This document shows, piece by piece, positions 1 through 8,833 of a DNA stretch of 64,000 bases (positions are counted from its first letter, which is position 1; each line of letters begins with the position of its first letter). Both the position numbers and the translations under genes were made by a program. Origin of the DNA: [Leptolyngbya] sp. PCC 7376 (GTDB lineage Bacteria > Cyanobacteriota > Cyanobacteriia > Cyanobacteriales > MRBY01); assembly GCF_000316605.1 (NCBI RefSeq), contig NC_019683.1, positions 2,898,036 through 2,962,035 on the forward strand, in the 5' to 3' direction. Under the pieces are notes generated by a model that did not search any database, was not told where the DNA came from, and saw nothing but the letters and a program-made list of their open reading frames with translations.

Positions 1-116
1 TTGCGTTGGCGATCGCCTCAGTATTATTTTTTTGGTAAATTTAACGTCGATTTTCTGGTGAATACGGGCTAAATTGATGGCGAAGATAGATTTTTCTCGC
101 GAATAGGCAATATTTC

Positions 117-1139
117 ATGGCGCAAGAACAGCAAGGCTTTCAACTCTCTGGGCGTGCTTATCTGATGGTGGCGATCGCCATTTTTGGGGCAGCAAATGCA
201 GTTACTCGTAAAATCACAGAAATTGGTGCTGAGAACCTGATTGATGGGCGCAACCCAATTTCCTTTTGTAATGTGTTGTTCGTGGGGAACCTATGCGCTT
301 TAGTGCTGCTGGGTATTCTGTATCATCGGCAATGGACAAAGGAAAATCTGAAAAAGATTTCTGCAAAAAGTTGGGTGGCGATGACCTTCGTCGCAGTGTT
401 AGGGGCGGCAGCTGTACCAACGATGGTATTTACGGCACTGGCGATTACAGCGGTCAATAATGTCATTCTGATTGGCCAAATTGATACCCCTCTAGTTTTG
501 TTGCTGTCGATATTTTTGCTTGGTGCGAAAGTGAACCGCTGGGTGATTTTTGGGGCTGCGTTGTCGTTTCTGGGGGTGAGTTTGACCGTTATTTTGCAAC
601 CGTCGAGTCCTGATGCGATGGTGTTTATGATTGGTCGCGGTGAATTGCTTGTCCTGATTGCTGCGGTTCTGAAGGCGATCGCCAATCTGATTAGCAAAAT
701 CAGCCTCAAAGAAATCCCACTGGGAATCTTCAGTACATTTCGGATGATTATTGGGACAATTACCTTTTTTACGGCAACGACTGTTTTGTATGGCCCTCAT
801 CACTTTATGGATGTGGCAACGCCGTTCCTCTGGCAATGGATGTTGGGATATGCGGCGATTATTGTTGTGGGTGGACAATTATTTTGGTTTAGTGGTTTGA
901 AGCGGAGCACAGCTAGTGAAGTGTCTTTTGCAACGGCCTTTAATCCGTTGGTTGGTGTTCTCGCTGCCTATTTACTCTTGGGTGACGCGCCGACAACTGC
1001 CCAATATATTGGTGGGGCTGTGATTTTACTGGGGATTTGCGCCAATCAAATTGGTGTCCAAAAACTCAATGCCATGAAAAATGTCCCCAAACCTACCCCC
1101 AAAGAGCTCAGCGAATCTATTACCTATAAGGGTATTTAA
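117..1139 (+). CDS. DMT-superfamily (EamA) transporter
   Basis: Predicted inner-membrane exporter or permease of the drug/metabolite transporter superfamily, 340 aa. The protein is hydrophobic almost throughout, with about ten membrane segments forming two EamA halves (roughly residues 15-160 and 170-315); the second half ends with the typical stretch of small residues around GAVILLGICANQIG. ATG start. The substrate cannot be told from sequence; relatives carry amino acids, metabolites or nucleotide sugars. It is convergent with the WD40-KAP gene, with only 11 bp between the stops, so no separate terminator is visible. Confidence 0.85.
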   Translation: MAQEQQGFQLSGRAYLMVAIAIFGAANAVTRKITEIGAENLIDGRNPISFCNVLFVGNLCALVLLGILYHRQWTKENLKKISAKSWVAMTFVAVLGAAAVPTMVFTALAITAVNNVILIGQIDTPLVLLLSIFLLGAKVNRWVIFGAALSFLGVSLTVILQPSSPDAMVFMIGRGELLVLIAAVLKAIANLISKISLKEIPLGIFSTFRMIIGTITFFTATTVLYGPHHFMDVATPFLWQWMLGYAAIIVVGGQLFWFSGLKRSTASEVSFATAFNPLVGVLAAYLLLGDAPTTAQYIGGAVILLGICANQIGVQKLNAMKNVPKPTPKELSESITYKGI

Positions 1140-1150
1140 TTCAGTCAGAA

Positions 1151-4100
1151 TTATTGCTGGGTTGGCATAATTGGGTCGCGCGAGAAATCATCTGGGTCGT
1201 AGCCAATATCTCCCACAAAACAGAACGATAGCGCCAACTCAAAATCGTCCTTATTTAAGATGAATGGATTGGTTGGGATCATTTGGCTAATATCAGTTTT
1301 GAATTTTCGCCATTCACGTTGGGCATGGTAATCCCTTTCTGGAACTTGAGGATAAATACTGTTGAGTAAATCTTTGTAGTCAAGCTGGTTGTCTGTTTCA
1401 TCAAGTTTTTCCTGCAACTCTGTGTCAATTTCCTCGAATAGATTCCTCATAAAGTCGGGGTAGCGTCCTGATAGGGCTAGAAATGAGAATAAAACTTGCT
1501 TCGTTTCTGGAGTCGGTTCTTGACGTTTTTGCCAAATAATTTTGAGGATTTTATAGATATTAATTAGGCGTTTGCCCGTGCGAGGCGTGATATCAACGTA
1601 TTGGCAGCATTTCACGATTAAATCGAGTTCAGCTTGTTCAATCGTGTTGATTTCGTTGATATTGCTTCCTAATTCTGAGGTTACGGAGTCTACCTCTGGT
1701 TCTAGTTCAATTGGCGGTAATTCGATAGTTTGTGCTTGACTGAAATCCTGTTGAGCGATCGCCGCATCATTTGTTTGCTGTGAAGAAGTGATTGGCTTTT
1801 GCGTAGCAGTAGTCTGAATTGGTTCTTGTTCTAAGGCTGGCGGTAACGATTTCTGTTCAGTAGTTGGAATTTCGGTGGGGATATTTTCTAGAACATTGAT
1901 TTGTGAGCCGAGATATTGCTCGATGGTATCGGAAGAAATTGGTCGCATCCGATAGGGGATTTGGATGATTTTTTCGAGATAATCAATGCCTGATGGTTTG
2001 CCGCGCCGCTTCAAGACACCGGAATAAACTTCTTCTAATGCCCGCGCAATATAGCGATCATCGACTGCTAGTACCACCACAAAAAGCTGGGTTTTTAGCA
2101 GCAATTGAACCGTTTCAAGAACTTCTACAACGCGGTCTGGTGGGCAACGGTCAAGGTCATCGATATACAGAATTACTCTCGGTTCACCACGAGGGAAAAG
2201 GTCTTTGATTTTCTCATCACGCTTTTCTTTGGGCGGCAGTAGTTTATCGCTCAAATCCTGTAAATCTTGCTGCACCTGATTAATCATCCCCAACATATCT
2301 GTATAGTTCTCAGGCTTGAGGCGATCGCCTAAAAATTCAGCGAGGGAATCATATTGCAGTTCTGGCAATTTTTGTTTTTTGCTTTCAATATCTTTTTTTA
2401 GAGTGGTTAATTGCGTGTTTAATTTTTGTGCTTGTTCATCTTGCTCAACTGCCGCCCGCATTTCCTGCTGAAGTTTTTTCTGAGTTTCTTGAATTGTGAG
2501 GTTTGCGTCTTTTGACCATTTATTAAAGTTGGTCAGTAAATCCCGTGCTTTAAAGCTCGCAGGTGTTCCAAATCCAAGCATCCCAAAAGCACTGGTAATA
2601 AATGACCAAGTTGTACTGTCAGATTTTGCTGCGAGGAGTTGATTAAGCCAAGGATAAAATTTCCATGGAATCAAAATACAAATAAATACCAGCAGGAGGA
2701 AGATCAGTAATGGTCGCCATACCCTTGGTAACCATCTTCTGAGACTCGGAAAAGAGAAAACTTCTGGTTTGCGATCGCCTAAAAATAGATTTGCACTTTC
2801 ACCAAAAACGTTGATCAAATCTTTGACGTTTTGTGGATCAAAATCTGGATCTTTAGCGCGAATACTCTCAGTGATTTTTAGTTCAACATTTTTTCCAAAA
2901 TGCTTATGAACTTGTTTTATTAGGTCTGGCGATGAAGCAAGGGCAAGGTTCAGGTTATTATCCATTCCCTCTGCAATTTCACATTGGCGTTTTTTGAGGG
3001 CTTGTTTAGTTTCTTGCAGTAAAGTTTCTTGTTCTTTGATATCTTGTTGAACTTGGTTTTGCGATCGCCGTAATGTTTCGAGAAGTTCATTTTTGAGTTC
3101 GCTTTTGAGTTCGATATTTCGTAAGCGCTCAAATGTTTCTGGGTCTAGATTTTGCTCTAAAAAATATTGGTGATCGCCGGTGTTGAGATTTTCGAGAACC
3201 TCCCAAAGTTGACCACCGGAAAGTAAATCAACACCTGCTTGCTGAAGTTGCCGTTCAAAAGTAATTTGTTGGTTTAGCTCAGAGAAAATCTCCTGCATTA
3301 AGCTCGCCCAAAGGTTCTGTTTGGCGTAACTCCAAGCGTTAAATTTAATCTGATAAATATGCCCGACATAAGGCGAAAGTTTCTTTTCTCTATCGGGGTC
3401 ATCTTCTTCTAATCCTTCACCCCAAGCCTCAACAAGCTGTCGATTTGAACAACGAATTTCATTGACTCGTTGCTGAATTAAGTGCATTCCAAAAGATTTG
3501 CCACTGCCCCAAGTCCCCAAAATCCCAACGGCGATTGGCGGTTCTAATTGTCTGAGAAGAAGTACATCTGCTATAGCCTGAAGCTCATCTTCAATACTTA
3601 GTTGGTCATCGCCTTGAGCTAAGTCATTGCTAATTCCTTGAGGGACTAAGTTGATTGTTTCTAAACTATCATTGTGTTGCCATATACGAATTGTTCTATC
3701 ATCAGATGCGGATGCTAATAAATTGCCATCTGGACTGAAACAAATATCCCAAATTCTATCTTCATGACCTTGAATCGTTTTTAATGCTTTTCCTTGTGTA
3801 CTCCAAAAACGAATCGTTTTATCTGCTGAACCTGTTGCAATGAAGAAGCCTTTCGGGTGAGATGTGACTGAATCGACTCCAAGACGATGACCACTAGACT
3901 CAAATAGTAATTCCCCATTTAATGTCCAGCTTCTGAGTTTTCGATCTGAACAGCCAGTATAAATCTCTACTCCATGATAACTAGAGCAAACAGACCTAAC
4001 ACGATCTGAATGTGAAAATGGTTTGAGAATAGCTTTTTCTTGATTCCAAAAACGAACTGTTCCGTCATCAGATGCGGTGATAAAAGTATCTCCATTGCCA

Positions 4101-4939
4101 TTGATGCTATAAGTAACATCATGAATTCTGTCTGAATGACCTCTAATAATGATTGGATCATGATTAAAATTATTAAGACCTGATATATCCCAAATTCTGG
4201 CTGTTTTATCTGCTGATACAGAAACTAGTTGCTTTCCATTTCTATGAAAATCAATACCCCAAACCCATTCACTGTGACCTCTTAAAGTAAGAAGTTCTTC
4301 ACCCTGTAAAGTCCAAAGTTTCACAGTTTGATCTTTCGATGCTGAAGCAATTATTTTGCCATCAGGGCTAAAAGCAACATCTAATATGCCTGATTGATGT
4401 CCAGTGAAAGTTTGTAAGTTTTCTCCCTTAAGATTCCAGATTTTAACTGTGCTATCGAATGACCCAGAGACAAGGAGTTGACTATCAGGTGAAAAATCTA
4501 CACTTGAAACACCAGATTTATGACCATATAGCACTTTAAAAATACGGTAGTTTATTTGTTTTTCTTCGATTCTATTAGTGTCATTGAGTGGCTTCTCGAT
4601 ACATTGATGGATGACTTTAAAATGATCAATGAAATTTCTACGATTTTCTAGGACATACTCAGGATTTTTAAAAAAACCTTCAAGACTATTTAGTTCCCCC
4701 AACTCTTCTAAATGTTGTTGATAATATTCTTCTACTTCAGGATATTTATTAATCGCTAGACGTAAATCTTGTAGTAATCCTTGATTGGTTTTTACAAGTA
4801 ATTCAAAGTCCAGATCTTCTCGTTGTAAAACATCGATGACCGTTTCAATCTCACCCAAAATTGTTTTAAAAGAGCTAACAAGTTCGGGGTGCTTTGCAAA
4901 ATTGATAGTTTCAGATTGAGTTAGGTCTGATTTCTGCAT
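1151..4939 (-). CDS. WD40-repeat KAP family P-loop NTPase
   Basis: About 1262 aa. Order of parts: an N-terminal helical region (to ~135); seven WD40 units (~136-440) ending in SFDSTVKIW, SKDQTVKLW, SADKTARIW, SDDGTVRFW, CSDRKLRSW, SADKTIRFW and SDDRTIRIW, enough for one complete propeller; then a KAP NTPase with Walker A GTWGSGKS (~475) and Walker B ILYIDDLDR (~925). Between them lie a coiled coil and a hydrophobic pair (LLIFLLLVFICILIPW, ~750), the membrane insertion typical of KAP proteins. A C-terminal tail follows. KAP NTPases are membrane-associated STAND-like switches; with a WD40 sensor this is probably a signalling or defence ATPase (inference). I use ATG at 4939. The longer frame opens with TTG at 4966, but that codon lies inside a TATAAT (4966-4971), a likely -10 box. 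recR lies 41 bp upstream on the same strand. Confidence 0.85.
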   Translation of the reverse strand: MQKSDLTQSETINFAKHPELVSSFKTILGEIETVIDVLQREDLDFELLVKTNQGLLQDLRLAINKYPEVEEYYQQHLEELGELNSLEGFFKNPEYVLENRRNFIDHFKVIHQCIEKPLNDTNRIEEKQINYRIFKVLYGHKSGVSSVDFSPDSQLLVSGSFDSTVKIWNLKGENLQTFTGHQSGILDVAFSPDGKIIASASKDQTVKLWTLQGEELLTLRGHSEWVWGIDFHRNGKQLVSVSADKTARIWDISGLNNFNHDPIIIRGHSDRIHDVTYSINGNGDTFITASDDGTVRFWNQEKAILKPFSHSDRVRSVCSSYHGVEIYTGCSDRKLRSWTLNGELLFESSGHRLGVDSVTSHPKGFFIATGSADKTIRFWSTQGKALKTIQGHEDRIWDICFSPDGNLLASASDDRTIRIWQHNDSLETINLVPQGISNDLAQGDDQLSIEDELQAIADVLLLRQLEPPIAVGILGTWGSGKSFGMHLIQQRVNEIRCSNRQLVEAWGEGLEEDDPDREKKLSPYVGHIYQIKFNAWSYAKQNLWASLMQEIFSELNQQITFERQLQQAGVDLLSGGQLWEVLENLNTGDHQYFLEQNLDPETFERLRNIELKSELKNELLETLRRSQNQVQQDIKEQETLLQETKQALKKRQCEIAEGMDNNLNLALASSPDLIKQVHKHFGKNVELKITESIRAKDPDFDPQNVKDLINVFGESANLFLGDRKPEVFSFPSLRRWLPRVWRPLLIFLLLVFICILIPWKFYPWLNQLLAAKSDSTTWSFITSAFGMLGFGTPASFKARDLLTNFNKWSKDANLTIQETQKKLQQEMRAAVEQDEQAQKLNTQLTTLKKDIESKKQKLPELQYDSLAEFLGDRLKPENYTDMLGMINQVQQDLQDLSDKLLPPKEKRDEKIKDLFPRGEPRVILYIDDLDRCPPDRVVEVLETVQLLLKTQLFVVVLAVDDRYIARALEEVYSGVLKRRGKPSGIDYLEKIIQIPYRMRPISSDTIEQYLGSQINVLENIPTEIPTTEQKSLPPALEQEPIQTTATQKPITSSQQTNDAAIAQQDFSQAQTIELPPIELEPEVDSVTSELGSNINEINTIEQAELDLIVKCCQYVDITPRTGKRLINIYKILKIIWQKRQEPTPETKQVLFSFLALSGRYPDFMRNLFEEIDTELQEKLDETDNQLDYKDLLNSIYPQVPERDYHAQREWRKFKTDISQMIPTNPFILNKDDFELALSFCFVGDIGYDPDDFSRDPIMPTQQ

Positions 4940-4980
4940 GGGGTGATCATTGAAGAGATGCCCCAATTATAGAAAGAGAG

Positions 4981-5571
4981 CTATAGTTCGCGACGACCTT
5001 CGAGAGCACGGGCGAGGGTTACTTCATCTGCATATTCGAGGTCGCCACCCATTGGTAAACCAAACGCAATGCGCGTCACCTTTACGAAAGGTCGCAGGAG
5101 CTGCCCAATATACAAAGTTGTGGTTTCGCCTTCGACGCTGGGATTAATCGCCAGAATCACTTCTGTGATTTCGTCTTCACTGGCACGCTGTACGAGCTTT
5201 TGGATAGTGAGCTGTTCGGGGCCAATGCCATCCATCGGCGAAATCACTCCACCGAGAACATGGTATTTACCGCGATATTCTCTGGTTTTTTCGAGGGCAA
5301 TCACATCTTTTGAGTCTGCCACCACGCAGATTGTGTCCTGCTGTCGTTTCGGGTGGCTACAAATATCACAAATAGACGTGGCGGAGAGATGGAAACAAGT
5401 CTGACAAACCCCCACCTGCTTTTTGGCGTTTAGGAGTGCCTGCGCGAAAGCTTCAATATCTTTTTCGGGACGCTTCAGAATATACAAAGCTAGACGCTGG
5501 GCGGTTTTTGGCCCAATGCCGGGAAGACGCTGAAATTGTTCGATCAGGCGGGCAAGGGGCGGCGTATAAAT
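4981..5571 (-). CDS. recR: Recombination protein RecR, apparent ATT start
   Basis: RecR works with RecO (and RecF) to load RecA on gapped DNA. Visible: helix-hairpin-helix [14 protein letters not shown] near the N-terminus, a four-cysteine zinc finger (CQTC...CDIC), and a Toprim domain ([14 protein letters not shown]). The conserved family N-terminus, read as [18 protein letters not shown], is in frame upstream of the first conventional start (TTG at 5487). No ATG, GTG or TTG occurs between the in-frame TAA and this block, and the family start position is occupied by ATT (5569-5571), with GGAG nine bases upstream. An ATT start gives 196 aa, the normal RecR length; starting at TTG 5487 would lose the HhH. 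Identity is certain, the start codon is inferred. Confidence 0.9.
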   Translation of the reverse strand: MYTPPLARLIEQFQRLPGIGPKTAQRLALYILKRPEKDIEAFAQALLNAKKQVGVCQTCFHLSATSICDICSHPKRQQDTICVVADSKDVIALEKTREYRGKYHVLGGVISPMDGIGPEQLTIQKLVQRASEDEITEVILAINPSVEGETTTLYIGQLLRPFVKVTRIAFGLPMGGDLEYADEVTLARALEGRREL

Positions 5572-5672
5572 GGCTCGTTTCTCCGGTTCCGAAAATGTCC
5601 GAACCTTATCTTAAACGGCGATCGCCCCCATTTCCCACTTAGATTTTGTTATCTGATGCGTGAGTCTATTTT

Positions 5673-7025
5673 CTAGAGAAGTTGCGCAGATTCGTAGAGA
5701 CGACGCACCATCGCAAGTAGGCGATCGCCATACTGAAGATCTGCTGACATCCGACCAGAGAGTTGCTGAATTAACGGTGCAATCCCGCGAGTAATAAACC
5801 GGAAACGAGGATCGACGATTTCCTGAACGATGGGTTCGAGGCTACCGTAGGCTTTCAAATGTTGGATGTGGGCACGAACACCAACGCGGGCACTGGGGAA
5901 AGTCGCACCGGATGCACCGCCACCTGCTGAACCAAGATTCGCAAAATTATTTTGGGACGCATCCACATCACCGATAAATTGCAAAAATGACGTTTCGAGA
6001 CACATCTGCGCAAAAGCAATATCGGCATTAACCCCTTCCACTGCGGCCTCTTCGCGATAGAGCTTGGGCAGTTCTGGAAATTGCTGTAACGCCGACGCAT
6101 TGTTATTTTTCAGGAAGACAATCATCTGTACTTCAGACAAATTGCCAACGCCCATAATCCGGTCGAGTTGACCCTGACAAATCGCCTGAATCGACGACAA
6201 AATTAACGTGCGAGTGTCTTTGTCCCAACCGACAGTAATGTTGAAATTCCGTAGCTCAATCGCCTTAACGTAAACGACACCTTGGTATTGCACGAGACGG
6301 AGCGACTCTTGGGCAAGGACATTCACGCCAAGACGATCAACAAAATCGACGGGTAGATAAGAGTTGCCGTTAATTAATATTCCTTGCTCTTCGTAGGATT
6401 GCTTATTGATCAGAATATTGATCGCGGGGTAAGTGGTTTCTGGAATGCTTGGCACTAACCCATTCAATTCCTGTAACCATGCCGCTAATCCTTCAGCGAT
6501 ACCAAGGGCAAAATCTTTACGGCGGTTAATTAAAAGGGTGCGATCACTGGGGCTGGTCAAAAATCCAACATCAAGCAAAATCGACGGAATCACCACTTCT
6601 CGGCAGAAAGGCAAACGACCTAATCCGGTTTGGGTATCGGGCTTCGCGCCACGGCTGCTGAGTTCTGGAACGCGTCTTAGCAATGACTTTAGAACAGTAT
6701 TCGCATTTCCTTGGCGATCGCTGTTGTTGGCGATGTAATAGGCCGTAGCACCGCTAACACTGGGGTCGGTGAAGGCATCGGTTTGGAGCTCTAGGGCAAT
6801 ATCACCAGAACGGGCGCGGGAGTTGATCCAACGAACTGTATCCGCTGCACTCAAGTCATCGGGTACTGCCAAAATTTCTAAATTTAACCGCCGGACCTCT
6901 GGCACAAGCTGATCGCGTAGGAGGATCATTTGTTGTGCTTCGGTGGTATTTCCGGCAACAGCACCGGGATCTAGAAGACCCCCTTCCAAACCACCGTGAC
7001 CTGCGGAAATGAAGATTCTACCCAT
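5673..7025 (-). CDS. Amidase_3-like cell-wall protein with glucosaminidase domain
   Basis: 450 aa. Residues 1-195 resemble N-acetylmuramoyl-L-alanine amidase (Amidase_3): ISAGHGG near the start, the TTEAQQM glutamate, and LLDVGFLTSPSDR near the end. A middle region (~205-285) looks like a copper-amine-oxidase-type or stalk domain, and the C-terminus (~300-450) resembles a glucosaminidase (LETSFLQF, NNFANLG). The usual zinc ligand in SIHANAF is replaced here (LELQTDAF, His to Gln), and the catalytic Glu of the VE-GF motif is Asp (LDVGF), so amidase activity may be reduced or lost. There is no signal peptide; the ATG start runs straight into the domain. It sits downstream of no obvious partner and 101 bp from recR, on the same strand. 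Confidence 0.8.
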   Translation of the reverse strand: MGRIFISAGHGGLEGGLLDPGAVAGNTTEAQQMILLRDQLVPEVRRLNLEILAVPDDLSAADTVRWINSRARSGDIALELQTDAFTDPSVSGATAYYIANNSDRQGNANTVLKSLLRRVPELSSRGAKPDTQTGLGRLPFCREVVIPSILLDVGFLTSPSDRTLLINRRKDFALGIAEGLAAWLQELNGLVPSIPETTYPAINILINKQSYEEQGILINGNSYLPVDFVDRLGVNVLAQESLRLVQYQGVVYVKAIELRNFNITVGWDKDTRTLILSSIQAICQGQLDRIMGVGNLSEVQMIVFLKNNNASALQQFPELPKLYREEAAVEGVNADIAFAQMCLETSFLQFIGDVDASQNNFANLGSAGGGASGATFPSARVGVRAHIQHLKAYGSLEPIVQEIVDPRFRFITRGIAPLIQQLSGRMSADLQYGDRLLAMVRRLYESAQLL

Positions 7026-7543
7026 TGGCTTTGCTATCGTATCGAGCTCAGAGATTCGTTTAAATTCAAGGTTAACTCTAATCGTTGAATCTACAGCAGG
7101 AATTTTGCGAAGAATTACAGTTTCGCCCCTTTAGCTCAGAAATTCGTGGTTTTCTACTGCTCTAGGCTGCTTTTCTGGAAAAATACTCGGCTTCTATTGT
7201 CTCGATTAGTAACGGTGGCGATCGCCTCGAATCCTCAATTTCTGTCGCAAAATATCATCATTTCCTAAAAAAAAGTTCGATCTCTACACCCTGGTAGTGC
7301 CGCAAAACAAGATTCACTAGGTAAAATTGAATGCGAAAATCAAGGATTGTTTAGAAAACTTGATACTCTAGAGATTCCTTAGATGGTGTTTGGTGCATCA
7401 ACTTTCAGGTTAGTGGGGAGCATAGTCGAAGTGAGCTGTGCGATCGCCATTAGTGCCTGACATCTTGCGACAAATGCTAGCGAAAATCTTGGTACTGAAC
7501 TCAGTCATTGATTGATTACGATCCCATTACCCAGCGAGTGATT
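7026..7543. other. Intergenic, divergent promoter region
   Basis: About 518 bp between the divergent amidase-like gene and the GNAT gene. It contains HIP1 copies near 7220 and 7440 and no ORF that looks coding. I could not identify a convincing promoter pair, RNA gene or repeat. Confidence 0.5.
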
Positions 7544-8026
7544 ATGGCTAAAACTTTGGATTGCAGTGATATTCTCTTTTCCGTCGATAAAAATCGTGTA
7601 GATCTACACCAGTTAAGAGAATTGTTTAATGCCACAGCCTTTTGGGCAAAGCAGCGATCCATGGAAGACCTCCGAACTGCTGTCTATTACAGCGATCCGG
7701 TGGTGACAGTTTGGGATGGCGATCGCATGATTGGGTTTACTCGGGGCACCTCAGACGGCGTTTTCCGTGCAACCATTTGGGATGTCGTCATTCACCCGGA
7801 TTATCAAGGCTTGGGTTTAGGCCGCAAACTTGTCGAAACGTTGATTAGTCATCCCCGTATGAACCGGGTTGAGCGCATTTATTTGATGACAACCCACCAG
7901 CAAGAATTTTATGAGCGCATTGGCTTTACCGAAAATCAAACAACGACAATGGTGCTTCACAACCACGAACACCCAGTGAGCATTATTTCTTGTCCGATAG
8001 AGGAAGCCAGCCCTGTATCTGTATAG
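7544..8026 (+). CDS. GNAT family N-acetyltransferase (Ycf52-like)
   Basis: Predicted acyl-CoA-dependent N-acetyltransferase, about 160 aa. The acetyl-CoA loop is visible as YQGLGLGRKL, preceded by TIWDVVIHPD, and the C-terminal strand YERIGFTEN is typical of the fold. The N-terminal layout (ILFSVDKN...) resembles the cyanobacterial and plastid Ycf52 group. I chose ATG 7544; the longer frame begins with TTG 7508 and adds twelve residues that do not look family-like. The 3' end overlaps the convergent kinase-like gene by 44 bp. Substrate unknown. Confidence 0.8.
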   Translation: MAKTLDCSDILFSVDKNRVDLHQLRELFNATAFWAKQRSMEDLRTAVYYSDPVVTVWDGDRMIGFTRGTSDGVFRATIWDVVIHPDYQGLGLGRKLVETLISHPRMNRVERIYLMTTHQQEFYERIGFTENQTTTMVLHNHEHPVSIISCPIEEASPVSV

Positions 8027-8750
8027 ATCCTGTGGGAGTGAATTCCCGTTTTGCCTCTCCCCCTAATTTGATGATGAGCTTTGTTAGAAGTTGCCATTTT
8101 AGGGCGGGAGAAAACTCGAAGGCTTCAGCAGCGTGTTGTAGTTCTTTGAGCGTTGGTTTTTCTTTAATCTCTAGATCTGTGACACGGGCGTTTTCCCAGA
8201 AGTCGCCATCGCTTTGGCATTGCAACTGAAAGGTAAAGCGATCGCCCAATTTGCCGTACTCGAAATTAATATCACCCGATGGTGTTTCATTGATCGTCGT
8301 ATTCAGCAGCGTTAAAAAGTACTGATAAGTGCGTTGGCGATCGCCGATCATTTCGATCGAGAAATCTTCCGCAACGTCAGGGCAATTAAGCTTGAGATTG
8401 CGATTTTGAGCCTTGACCATGAGCATTGTCTTGAGCTCTTCTATTACGGTCACAAGGTCAAATAGGTCAGACTTAGGGGCGATCGCACCGTAGTCTAATT
8501 TCGAGATATCAAGTACAAGATCAAGCAGCACCATAAATTTTTGGCTAGCTGCATAACATTGCGCAATAAATTCTTTTTCCTCTGCTGGATCTTCACAGAG
8601 ATCTGCCAGGATTAGCTGCTGCAAACTCATCATGTGGCTCATGGGCGATCGCAGCTCGTGAGCAGTTTGACCGAGGAAGCCCGCTTGAATTTGCCCTAGT
8701 TGTAACGCCATCATCAAAGCCGTATCGGTATTGTTCATTGTGTCAGACAT
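7983..8750 (-). CDS. Degenerate sensor histidine kinase
   Basis: About 255 aa, no membrane segment. A HisKA dimerisation domain with the phospho-acceptor box TAHELRSP is intact (~30-100). The following region has the length and predicted fold of a HATPase_c domain and a weak N box (LLNTTIN), but the DxGxG motif is missing and the glycine-rich GTGLGL lid is replaced (SPALKWQL). It therefore keeps the His but probably cannot bind ATP normally, so it may be a phosphotransfer or regulatory pseudokinase (inference). ATG 8750 chosen over TTG 8789. It overlaps the convergent GNAT gene by 44 bp; no response regulator is adjacent. Confidence 0.75.
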   Translation of the reverse strand: MSDTMNNTDTALMMALQLGQIQAGFLGQTAHELRSPMSHMMSLQQLILADLCEDPAEEKEFIAQCYAASQKFMVLLDLVLDISKLDYGAIAPKSDLFDLVTVIEELKTMLMVKAQNRNLKLNCPDVAEDFSIEMIGDRQRTYQYFLTLLNTTINETPSGDINFEYGKLGDRFTFQLQCQSDGDFWENARVTDLEIKEKPTLKELQHAAEAFEFSPALKWQLLTKLIIKLGGEAKREFTPTGSIQIQGWLPLSDKK

Positions 8751-8833
8751 AACAAAACGTGACTGTTCGCCCTTCGGTATATATCGCAAAGATAAGATGA
8801 AAGAGACTCCACTTCATCCTAGGTCTAGCTGAA

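Noticed and set aside
323-709. Minus-strand ORF of 128 codons inside the DMT transporter gene
   Set aside because: Shadow frame; the + strand protein is a clear EamA transporter.
4940-4966. TTG start extending the WD40-KAP protein by nine residues
   Set aside because: The TTG falls within a probable -10 box TATAAT and has no Shine-Dalgarno; ATG 4939 fits better.
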